Shown here in pieces: positions 9,829 to 17,513 of a stretch of DNA of 64,000 nucleotides. The notes under the pieces were generated by a model. It had not been told where the DNA came from. It saw nothing but the letters and a program-made list of their open reading frames with translations, and searched no databases. The DNA comes from Candidatus Methylospira mobilis (GTDB taxonomy: Bacteria; Pseudomonadota; Gammaproteobacteria; Methylococcales; Methylococcaceae), in contig NZ_CP044205.1 of NCBI RefSeq assembly GCF_009498235.1, positions 925,716 through 989,715 on the forward strand, given 5' to 3'. The position numbers and the translations under genes were made by a program. The first letter of the stretch is position 1. Every line of letters starts with the position of its first letter.

Positions 9829-12678
9829 TTATACGGCTAGTAAAATACGCAAGGCATCCAGCCTAAGGCGCGTCGCCTGTATGTGTCCGTGGGTTTCCAG
9901 CGTATCGGCCTTGAGTTTGTCCAGCTCGTCCTGCCGTACCGACGGATTGACTTTCTTCAGTGCGGCCAGACGTTGCAGTTCGGCCGTGGCCTCGTCCAGC
10001 ATGGTTTTCAGGGCTATGGCAACCATGGATGGCATAGCGTTTTTGGCTGTTTTTTCGCTGAGCCGGATCATCGTCTCTATGGCTTTGCGTTGCGCCTGAA
10101 ACATTTGGCCTAGCGCTTCGCGATCCGGCCTGCGCGGAATTTCGATCAAGTCTTCAGGCGGCAGATCATTTATTACGCCGGCTTCGCTGTCAACCAGTAC
10201 CCTCACCAGCGTCTGTGGCATATGGCGATAGGCTTGCAAGCGTTTGGGAGCGGCGCATTCCAACAGGTAAACCGCGTCCAGCAATAGCTGGCCCGGTTCC
10301 AGGTCTTCATGTTGCACCAGCGCAAAAGCGGCGTTGCCTTGTTCACTGCCCAGAATCAGATCGATTGCGCCACGCACCATGGGATGTTCCCAGGTCAGGA
10401 ATATCATGTCTTCGCGCGCCAGAGCCGTCTCTCTGTTCCGGGTTGCGGTCACGCCTTCTTCCGGCAACTCCGGAAAGCGCGAGATCGGCATGTGATCGCC
10501 GGGCAGTAAAATATGGCAGTGCTCGGAATGTTCCTCGACATTTACGCCATAAACTTCGAACACGCTTTCCAGCCATGGCCAGAGATTGTTGTCTTCGTCT
10601 TGCGCGCGTATGGCGTCGGCCAATGTTTCGGCCGCATGGCTGCGGCAGGAGTTGAACTCCAGCAGCCGGTCGCGTCCGTCGTGCAGCCGCGTCAGCACTT
10701 CGTCGCGCAGCTTGCGTGTGCGCGCCAGTAGCGCTTCCAGCTTTTCCTGCCGTACAGGCGCAAGCAGAGTTTGATGCAGTTCAGCACTTAACCGGTCATA
10801 AACCTCCATGCTTGCCTGCCCATGATGAGTGAATGCATCCAGGCCTTCATGGTACCAGCGGAACAAGGTTTCCTGCGCGGATTGCCGCAGGTAAGGGATA
10901 TGCAGCTGTATGGCCGAAGTTTGCCCGATGCGATCCAGACGACCTATGCGCTGTTCCAGCAACTCCGGATTCAACGGCAAGTCGAACAGCACCAAGTGGT
11001 GCGCGAATTGAAAGTTGCGTCCTTCGCTGCCTATTTCCGAGCAGACCAGTACTTGCGCGCCATCTTCTTCATCGGCGAACCAGGCTGCGGCGCGGTCGCG
11101 TTCCATGATGCTCATGCCTTCATGGAAAATCGTTGAACCCACGGTAGTCAGCCGGTTGATGGCGGCGTCCAGTTCCATTGCGGTAGCCTGCGTCGCGCAA
11201 ATAACCAGGATCTTGGCGGGGCGCAGCTCGCTCAGCAGTTTACAAAGCCAGTTAACGCGCGGATCGACTTTCCACCAGGGAGTATCGCTATCTTGTAGTG
11301 TACGATAGCTGGTTTCCGGGTGCAGCAAGGCTGCGAGCGTGGTATCCGTATCGGTTTTGTAGGCGTCGGGAAGCGTTAACGGATAGGGTTTCGGCTGTCT
11401 TGCGGGAAACCCTTTGACCGTGGCGCGAGTGTTGCGGAACAGTATGCGTCCGGTGCCGTGCCGGTCCAGCAGCAGCCGTACCAGCTCATCGCGCGACTGC
11501 TCGTTTGTTTCCGGATCATCCAGACCGGCGATCAGTTGTTCGGCGCGATCATGGCACAGCGTGCCGCGCAGCTGTTCGCGTGTTTTTTCGTCCGGCGCCG
11601 TTGTTGCGGTGAGGCGCTCAATGAGCCGCGCAAGTGGAATATAGTTCGCCTCTTCGGCAATGAAGGCTTCGTAGCTGGAAAAGCGATCCGGGTCGAGCAG
11701 TTTCATGCGGGCGAAGTGGTTTTCCTTGCCGAATTGCTCGGGGGTAGCCGTTAGCAGTAACAGTCCAGGTGTTTTCCTTGCCAGTTGTTCGACCAGCAAA
11801 TAATCTTCGCCAGGCGTTTCCGGCGACCAGTCCAGATGATGCGCTTCGTCGACGATGCATAAGTCCCAGCCGGCTCCCAGCAGCATGGCTTTTCTTTCCG
11901 GCTCCGCGCTGAACAGCGTCAAGCTGGTCAGTATCCACTGCTCGGAAAGAAACGGGTTGCCCTCAGGCGTCTGCCAATAGCGTTCTTCGTCGTACAGGCT
12001 GAAATTAAGATTGAAGCGGCGTCTCAGTTCCACCAGCCACTGGTGCAGCAGCGGTTCCGGCACCAGGATCAGTACCCGTTCGGCGCGCCCGGATAAAATC
12101 TGATGATGCGCAATCAGGCAGGCTTCTATGGTTTTCCCTAGCCCGACTTCGTCTGCAAGCAGCACGCGCGGGGCATGGCGTCCCGCGACTTCGTGCGCTA
12201 TGTAGAGCTGATGCGGAATCAGGCCCGCGCGTGCTCCCGCCAGTCCTCTGATTGGCGACTGCTCCAGGGCTATCAGCGCATCGCGCGTGCGGCAGCGCAG
12301 CTTGAATTGTTCGGATGTATCGATCTGCCCGGAGAATAGGCGGTCTTGGGGGCGGTTGAATTGAATGTTGTGGCTTAATTCGGTTTCTTCCAGTTCTCTT
12401 GGTTTATTTTTGAGATCGGCGCCGATGTAAGTAATTAGTCCGGCTTGTTCCTGAATCCGGGAGACGCAAATCTGCCAGCCGTCTGCGCTTTCTATGGTAT
12501 CTCCTACCACAAAGCGCACCCGGTTGAGGGGGGCATTGTCTGCGGCATAAGTGCGCCGTTCATTGCTGGCGATGAATAAAACAGTGACGCGTGCCCGCGT
12601 GGCTTCCAATACCATGCCTAAACCGAGCTCGGGCTCGGTTTCACTGATCCAGCGTTGTCCGGGAATGAATGTGGGCAC
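9829..12678 (-). CDS. rapA: RNA polymerase-associated Swi2/Snf2 ATPase RapA
   Basis: A 949-residue RapA/HepA, the ATPase that recycles RNA polymerase stuck after termination. The N-terminal Tudor-like region (PGQRWISETEPELGLGMV) is followed by helicase motif I (LADEVGLGKTIEA), motif II (VDEAHHLDW), motif III (LLTATPEQ), and motifs V/VI (CSEIGSEGRNFQFAHHLVLFD; LLEQRIGRLDRIGQ). Length matches the family (about 960). The start is GTG with a strong GGAGGT ribosome site (12684-12689) at proper spacing. Monocistronic by spacing. Confidence 0.95.
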   Translation of the reverse strand: MPTFIPGQRWISETEPELGLGMVLEATRARVTVLFIASNERRTYAADNAPLNRVRFVVGDTIESADGWQICVSRIQEQAGLITYIGADLKNKPRELEETELSHNIQFNRPQDRLFSGQIDTSEQFKLRCRTRDALIALEQSPIRGLAGARAGLIPHQLYIAHEVAGRHAPRVLLADEVGLGKTIEACLIAHHQILSGRAERVLILVPEPLLHQWLVELRRRFNLNFSLYDEERYWQTPEGNPFLSEQWILTSLTLFSAEPERKAMLLGAGWDLCIVDEAHHLDWSPETPGEDYLLVEQLARKTPGLLLLTATPEQFGKENHFARMKLLDPDRFSSYEAFIAEEANYIPLARLIERLTATTAPDEKTREQLRGTLCHDRAEQLIAGLDDPETNEQSRDELVRLLLDRHGTGRILFRNTRATVKGFPARQPKPYPLTLPDAYKTDTDTTLAALLHPETSYRTLQDSDTPWWKVDPRVNWLCKLLSELRPAKILVICATQATAMELDAAINRLTTVGSTIFHEGMSIMERDRAAAWFADEEDGAQVLVCSEIGSEGRNFQFAHHLVLFDLPLNPELLEQRIGRLDRIGQTSAIQLHIPYLRQSAQETLFRWYHEGLDAFTHHGQASMEVYDRLSAELHQTLLAPVRQEKLEALLARTRKLRDEVLTRLHDGRDRLLEFNSCRSHAAETLADAIRAQDEDNNLWPWLESVFEVYGVNVEEHSEHCHILLPGDHMPISRFPELPEEGVTATRNRETALAREDMIFLTWEHPMVRGAIDLILGSEQGNAAFALVQHEDLEPGQLLLDAVYLLECAAPKRLQAYRHMPQTLVRVLVDSEAGVINDLPPEDLIEIPRRPDREALGQMFQAQRKAIETMIRLSEKTAKNAMPSMVAIALKTMLDEATAELQRLAALKKVNPSVRQDELDKLKADTLETHGHIQATRLRLDALRILLAV

Positions 12679-12712
12679 TCAGATACCTCCAGTCTGCACG
12701 AAAAACTTACAA

Positions 12713-13063
12713 TTATAGCGGGTTGCAGCTGGGTTGTGGAAATATTGTTTTGTGACGAAAGGTAGGGGGCAAATCAGCGCCGCTGCTATCCCTGTCGTTG
12801 CCGAGGCGGTAGCGAACGCGCAGGGAAAACATAGCGGCTGTTCTCCTTTTCAGAAGGTCAATAATTTTAAGTATGCCGGCATAGTTGAGAACTGCGCTCA
12901 ATGCGATGCCTGTAACTCCTCGAATTGATGTAAAAATAAAGAAATTAAGACTCGGCCAGAGCAGCTTGTCCAGCGGCGCAAGTTGATGCAGGAGAATAAA
13001 GGCAGCGACAGGAAAAGACCGTATGAAGCCGGAATCAAACCAATGTTGCCTTATGAAGTACAT
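12713..13063 (-). CDS. Uncertain small membrane protein
   Basis: A 116-codon frame with two plausible hydrophobic segments (SFPVAAFILLHQLAPL and SLNFFIFTSIRGVTGIALSAVL) and a positively charged tail. I do not recognise a family. It lies between rapA and an IS5 remnant, so it may be a fragment of a gene broken by transposition. No strong ribosome site. It may not be expressed. Confidence 0.25.
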   Translation of the reverse strand: MYFIRQHWFDSGFIRSFPVAAFILLHQLAPLDKLLWPSLNFFIFTSIRGVTGIALSAVLNYAGILKIIDLLKRRTAAMFSLRVRYRLGNDRDSSGADLPPTFRHKTIFPQPSCNPL

Positions 13064-13142
13064 ATGGATTTGTCCTGTTGTTGCGCGGCCTACTTCATTT
13101 TTGGCGGCTCTTGTTTTGTCCGATTTACGCGCTTGCCGCTAG

Positions 13143-13530
13143 GGAACCGCTGATTAATGGCCCAAACATGGGCCGGAGCGCAATTTTTTTAAGAAAAATT
13201 TCGATTTCGACGCATTTCTTATGCGTTTACGCTAAAATAACCGCTTTTACCGGCATTTTCCGCCTTTCTGGCGGATTGATGGCGCAATAATCCCTCATAT
13301 TGACCCCATCAGCAGCTTTTGGGCTACGCTACAAATTCGAAAGCCCAAATAAAATCTGTAGCTGATGCGTATTCTTTTCCAATCCCTATATAGCGCGCCT
13401 TGCGATAATGGAACACATGGAACGTATGCTCGACTTGCGCGCGAATCTGCGCTTTCTTTTTATAGAAAAAAAGTTCTCTACGCCCATGAACCGACGTAGA
13501 GAACCTCCAAAGAAGGATGCTCGGCATGAT
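13143..13530 (-). mobile_element. Degraded IS5-family element (one end plus transposase C-terminal scrap)
   Basis: The left end GGAACCGCTGATTAATGG (from 13143) and much of the following 350 bp match the decayed IS5 element at 46527. On the minus strand the residue string KKKAQIRAQVEHTFHVFHYRKARY matches the conserved C-terminal RVEHxF..K..F.Y.K.RYRG block of IS5-type DDE transposases. The other end and the catalytic core are missing. The strip 13530-13634 up to exbD holds nothing I can name. Confidence 0.65.
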
Positions 13531-13634
13531 TAATATCCAGCACGGTTCTGTCTATCTTGACGGACTTGCCTCTCTTCGGCGGTGCCGGTCTCAATTTAAA
13601 AGTACAAGCTGAATAATTGCGGCGATTGTAAGTT

Positions 13635-14039
13635 TTATTCCCGGGTTATAAACCCAAGCTTGGTCACTCCCGCTTTATGCGCCAGCGCCATGACTTCAGC
13701 CACCCGGCCATAGGGAACCGCCTGATCGGCTTGCAACTGAACCGAAAGATTGGCGTTCGCCTCCTGCAACGTGCGCAAGACCTCTTCCAGATTCTCCAGG
13801 GTCTGCGGGCGGTCGTTGAGCGTAATCAGGCCCTTTGCGTCTACCGCCAGCGTCGCCAGATCCTTGTCGTCAACCGCTTCCGTCTTTTCGGTCTTCGGCA
13901 AATCGACTTTCACCGCCTGCGTCAACAACGGTGCGGTGATGATAAATACCACCAGCAGCACCAGCATGACGTCGACCAGCGGCGTAACATTGATTTCGCT
14001 CATGACCTCGCGGTCGGATGAATCGGGTTTAAATGCCAT
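13635..14039 (-). CDS. exbD: TonB-system proton channel subunit ExbD
   Basis: A 134-residue ExbD with a short cytosolic N terminus, one membrane helix (VTPLVDVMLVLLVVFIITAPLL) carrying the essential Asp (LVDVMLVLL) and a periplasmic domain. With ExbB it uses the proton gradient to drive TonB. It starts 1 bp after the exbB stop and is third in tonB-exbB-exbD. Confidence 0.92.
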   Translation of the reverse strand: MAFKPDSSDREVMSEINVTPLVDVMLVLLVVFIITAPLLTQAVKVDLPKTEKTEAVDDKDLATLAVDAKGLITLNDRPQTLENLEEVLRTLQEANANLSVQLQADQAVPYGRVAEVMALAHKAGVTKLGFITRE

Positions 14040-14040
14040 G

Positions 14041-14703
14041 TCAGGCTCCGGCGTTGGATTTCAGACTGGATTTCACCGCCAGATTATGAAAATCGGTAGC
14101 AAAATAATCCAGCTCCGCATCGCACGATTTGATTTTGCGCAAAAAGAAGTTGTAGGCCAATACCGCTGGTATCGCCGCGGCTATGCCGATCGCCGTCGCT
14201 ACCAGAGCTTCGCCGATGGGACCGGCAACCACGTCCAGGCTGGCCGATTTGGCTTCACTGATGCCTTTCAGAGCATCCATGATACCCCACACGGTGCCGA
14301 ACAGCCCGACAAACGGCGCGGTGCTGCCTATGCTGGCCAGCAGAGCCAGCCCTTGCTCCAGTACACTGTGTTCCTTGTTGACCTGCTGGCGCAGACTGCG
14401 TTCCAGTATGGATTGAATATCGCCGCTCATATCCAGGCCGTGGCGGCTGGTTCCGCTGCTCAATTCATCGAGCACATCGAAACCTGCTCCGGCGATACGC
14501 CCCAGCGCGCTGTCGCGCCCTTCTATGGCGGCGGCATTCTGCAAACTGCTGGCGCTCCAGAAAGCTTCGGCGTATGCGCGATTGCCATGGCCTACTTTCC
14601 ATATGATCCATCCCTTGAAAATAATCATGCCCCAGGTGACTACTGAAAAGGCAATCAGTACGCCCAGGGTAATCTGCACAATATTATCCGAAGAAAATAT
14701 CAT
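14041..14703 (-). CDS. exbB: TonB-system proton channel subunit ExbB (MotA/TolQ/ExbB family)
   Basis: A 220-residue protein with three membrane helices: ITLGVLIAFSVVTWGMIIF near the N terminus, then APFVGLFGTVWGIMDAL and GPIGEALVATAIGIAAAIPAVLAYNFF. The conserved LLASIGSTAPFVGLFGTVWGI and EALVATAIGIAAAIPA blocks identify the family. ExbB rather than TolQ is chosen because tonB lies directly upstream and exbD directly downstream. Confidence 0.92.
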   Translation of the reverse strand: MIFSSDNIVQITLGVLIAFSVVTWGMIIFKGWIIWKVGHGNRAYAEAFWSASSLQNAAAIEGRDSALGRIAGAGFDVLDELSSGTSRHGLDMSGDIQSILERSLRQQVNKEHSVLEQGLALLASIGSTAPFVGLFGTVWGIMDALKGISEAKSASLDVVAGPIGEALVATAIGIAAAIPAVLAYNFFLRKIKSCDAELDYFATDFHNLAVKSSLKSNAGA

Positions 14704-14724
14704 TTCTTGCTTCCTCTTGAGTTA

Positions 14725-15465
14725 TTAATCTTTAGTGTGTATTTTGAATTCGATTGGGATGACGACCCAACTTGCCACGGCCTGCGCGCCTCTATGCGCC
14801 GGTTCGAAATGCCAGAGCGTCTTGACGTGCTCCAGCGCGCTTTCATCCAGCAGATCATGCCCCGAACTTTGCAGGATTTTCACTTCTCCGGCGACGCCGT
14901 TCGGTAACACCTCGACCTTGAGGCGCACAGCTCCTTCCCAGTGCCGCTCCAACGCCAGACGCGGATAGCGGGTCGGAGGATTATGTAGTCCGGCCCCCTT
15001 GTAGCTCGCTGCGGAATAGGCCGACGCGGCATCGTGCGCATGCTGGGTAGCGGCCGTCGCGGCGGCGCTGTCAGTGTGGGCAGGCGCTGAGCTTGCACTG
15101 GGCGGCGCTACTGCAGTTTCGTGTTGAGGCTGTTGCGGCTCAGGCTCGGGTTCCGGCTGGACCACGGGCCTGGGTTTCGGTTTCGGGGTCTTGGCTTTTT
15201 CTATTTTTTTCGGCTCGGGTTTAGGCTTTGGCGGGGGCGGGGGCGGAGCAACCGGAGCGGGAGCCGCCGGCGCTGCAGCAGCGGCCTGAGGAGCTGCCGA
15301 AGTCAACGACACCGTAATCACCTGCGCCGGGGTTTCCTTCGGTTCAGGATGCGGCATAAACGTCCAGGCCAGCCAGAACAACCCGTGCAGCAGCACCGAA
15401 ACCGTCAAGCCAACGATGGGGTTTAACCAGCCTCGCGAGGGAAATGCAGATCTATTCGTAATCAT
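14725..15465 (-). CDS. tonB: Energy transducer TonB
   Basis: A 246-residue TonB: N-terminal signal anchor (PIVGLTVSVLLHGLFWLAWTF), a long Pro/Lys/Glu-rich periplasm-spanning linker (PPPPPPKPKPEPKK, then PEPEPEP), and the C-terminal TonB fold (YPRLALERHWEGAVRLKVEVLPNGVAGEVKILQSSGHDLLDESALEHV). It transmits energy to outer-membrane TonB-dependent receptors. The neighbouring receptor gene at 17514-20021 on the same strand makes that receptor a likely client. Confidence 0.93.
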   Translation of the reverse strand: MITNRSAFPSRGWLNPIVGLTVSVLLHGLFWLAWTFMPHPEPKETPAQVITVSLTSAAPQAAAAAPAAPAPVAPPPPPPKPKPEPKKIEKAKTPKPKPRPVVQPEPEPEPQQPQHETAVAPPSASSAPAHTDSAAATAATQHAHDAASAYSAASYKGAGLHNPPTRYPRLALERHWEGAVRLKVEVLPNGVAGEVKILQSSGHDLLDESALEHVKTLWHFEPAHRGAQAVASWVVIPIEFKIHTKD

Positions 15466-15556
15466 TCAACTAAACTTCTACACTCAATTACCTTGGTGCG
15501 TCGTTCTCCGGGAAAAAGCGTAATCAGCCCTTCTCCGACTTTCGAAACGCTCAGAG

Positions 15557-16120
15557 TCATTTTTTTCCGGTTTGCCCCTGTAAGGCAACGCTACTGATCC
15601 TGCCCTGTCCCAGCCATAACTCGACTTCGGTGAAATCGGCTGCGCCACGCAGAGTCCGGGTTTTGCCGTCGGCACCGGTCAAACGCGTATAGGGCAGCTC
15701 TCCAACCCATGTTGAGTCGATTTCATAACGCATCGCATCGCTTAAGTAGGCAGCCAAAGACCAGTTTTCAACCCGCCCCATGCCGCTGTTCTGCAAAAGC
15801 TTTTCAGCCTGCTGCGGCGTCGCTTCATCAACCTGTACCAGAATCAGCGGTATCTCGGGGTGTTGCCGGGTAAATTTAGCCCAGGTCTTGAGTTCATCCA
15901 CACAGGGTCCGCAGGTAACTCCCCAGAAATGGACAATATGGTGCTTTCCTGCATAGGACTTCTCTATCCGGTTCCAGCTGTTTTCGTCGTATGGCGCCGG
16001 TTCCGCCGATAGCTGCCCATATTGTAGACACATAAAAACAAACAACAAGCCAGCCAGCGGATTCAGCCGGTTAAAAAATGCCGGCAAACTCAATCGAAAC
16101 AATAAATATGGCGTTTTCAT
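15557..16120 (-). CDS. TlpA-like periplasmic thioredoxin-fold protein
   Basis: Start taken at MKTPYLLFRL, overlapping the preceding gene by 4 bp; the longer frame only adds upstream coding sequence. A hydrophobic export segment (NPLAGLLFVFMCLQYGQLSA) is followed by a thioredoxin-like domain with HIVHFWGVTCGPCVDELKTW, whose CGPC is a redox-active pair. TlpA-type proteins reduce specific disulfides or pass electrons in metal-cofactor assembly. It is coupled to the sialidase-like gene and sits between it and tonB, so the two probably act together in the periplasm. The substrate is unknown. Confidence 0.8.
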   Translation of the reverse strand: MKTPYLLFRLSLPAFFNRLNPLAGLLFVFMCLQYGQLSAEPAPYDENSWNRIEKSYAGKHHIVHFWGVTCGPCVDELKTWAKFTRQHPEIPLILVQVDEATPQQAEKLLQNSGMGRVENWSLAAYLSDAMRYEIDSTWVGELPYTRLTGADGKTRTLRGAADFTEVELWLGQGRISSVALQGQTGKK

Positions 16121-17358
16121 TTTTTCTGCAGCGCGATCAGACGATAGCCTTCGTTGCGGGTAAACCATGACAGCCAGGTTTGTCCGGCGTTGTTTATCAA
16201 TATAGGGTGGTCGGAATAAGCGGAAGTTTCAGCAATCATGCGCGCTTTCGACCAGTGTCGCCCCCTGTCGCCCGACATCTGCGCATAAACGGTGGTTTGC
16301 TTTTCGACAACTTCCTTCCATACCAGCCATAGTTTGTTTCCATTGGCCAATAAGTAGGAACGTCCCGCCATTTTTCCAGCCGCGCCTATCGGCAAAGGCG
16401 TCGAAAAGCCGGTTGCGCCGGCTTTTTTATAAGCGTAAAACGCACCTTGGCGCTTGGCCCCCTGAGTAAACCACGCTACGTGATAACTGCCGTCATCCAT
16501 CACCGCCAGTGCCGGCCCGTGGTGCGGGCAACCGTTGATCGCCCAGGCATCATCGGCAACGCGCAGAATCCGGCCCGGCTTATCCTTGTCAAAAGTCAAT
16601 ACGGCATGATCGCGGATACCGCCCTCGAACAGTTTTCGATAGACTATAACCGGCTTGCCGTCATTGCCCATCGCCAAACCCAGACGGCAGCATTCGCAGG
16701 CGGGCTGATCGGCAATTTGCACCGGTGCAAAACTGTTGCCGCCATCCCTCGACCATGCAAACGCCAAGGCTGCGCCCGGTAATTTCTTGCCGTCCGCACC
16801 GGTGCCGGCATTGCGCTTATCGATCCAGGCCGCGAAAATATTGCCGTCATCATCGGCGGCGAACATCGGAAAACGCTGGCTGACCGGATTATCGGCCAAC
16901 GGCCTCGGTTCAGAAAAGTGCGCGCCGTCGTCCTGCGACGTAGACAGATACACTTGAGCGTTGTACTTGTCGTCCTTGAATACGCTCCATGCGACGGTCA
17001 TGCGGCCCTGTTTGTCGATCAGCAATTGCGGACGGCTTTCCGATCCCGCATCAAGCCTGTCGGCACGAGGCCCCACCACGACCGGCGAGGAAAAGTTACG
17101 CCCTTGATCCGTTGAAAAAGCGACGGAAACCGTTCCCCCAGCCGCCCATGCCAGGCATAAACGGCCATCGCCGGAAAATACCGGGGTAACCGAAGTAGCG
17201 CATTTCAGCTCCGGCTCTGTACAGGTAGCCGCATCATGCATGCGATGAGAAACGCCCGATGCCGGCATTATCGCCGCATTTGGGTCTTCCGCCACCGCCG
17301 CCGTCACCCAGAAAAAACCGCCTGCAAAAATAAGCGGCCATCTTTTTAAATGTACCAT
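16117..17358 (-). CDS. Exported BNR-repeat (sialidase-like) beta-propeller protein
   Basis: From MVHLKRWPL the protein begins with a signal peptide (LIFAGGFFWVTAAVAE) and gives about 413 residues. At least four Asp-box repeats (STDQGRNFSSP, SQDDGAHFSEP, SRDGGNSFAPV, SGDRGRHWSKA) indicate a sialidase-like propeller. Cysteines occur as CTEPELKC near the mature N terminus and ACECC near the middle. Asp-boxes are structural, so sialidase activity is not implied. It is coupled to the CGPC thioredoxin gene, which could service its cysteines, and lies downstream of a TonB receptor. A TATAAT-like -10 hexamer at 17389-17394 lies between the longest possible start (17403) and the chosen one, which supports the shorter start. 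A substrate-capture or metal-handling role is speculation. Confidence 0.7.
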   Translation of the reverse strand: MVHLKRWPLIFAGGFFWVTAAVAEDPNAAIMPASGVSHRMHDAATCTEPELKCATSVTPVFSGDGRLCLAWAAGGTVSVAFSTDQGRNFSSPVVVGPRADRLDAGSESRPQLLIDKQGRMTVAWSVFKDDKYNAQVYLSTSQDDGAHFSEPRPLADNPVSQRFPMFAADDDGNIFAAWIDKRNAGTGADGKKLPGAALAFAWSRDGGNSFAPVQIADQPACECCRLGLAMGNDGKPVIVYRKLFEGGIRDHAVLTFDKDKPGRILRVADDAWAINGCPHHGPALAVMDDGSYHVAWFTQGAKRQGAFYAYKKAGATGFSTPLPIGAAGKMAGRSYLLANGNKLWLVWKEVVEKQTTVYAQMSGDRGRHWSKARMIAETSAYSDHPILINNAGQTWLSWFTRNEGYRLIALQKK

Positions 17359-17513
17359 TTTGTAAACCCATCGCACGGTTAAGGGGAAATTATACTCTCG
17401 CACCGCCCTGCCGCTTTAAAATTCGTGCGGAAAGAATCGGTATCACCACACGCCGGCAGGCCGGAAGCGGGCGTTTACAACTGTTTGAGCGGATAACTGC
17501 AAGCAGCATCCGA

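Noticed and set aside
13750..14646. 298-codon plus-strand open frame
   Set aside because: Antisense to exbB and exbD, with no domain signature.
16117..17358. True sialidase activity for the Asp-box protein
   Set aside because: Asp-boxes are structural; the catalytic Arg triad and Tyr/Glu pair could not be identified.
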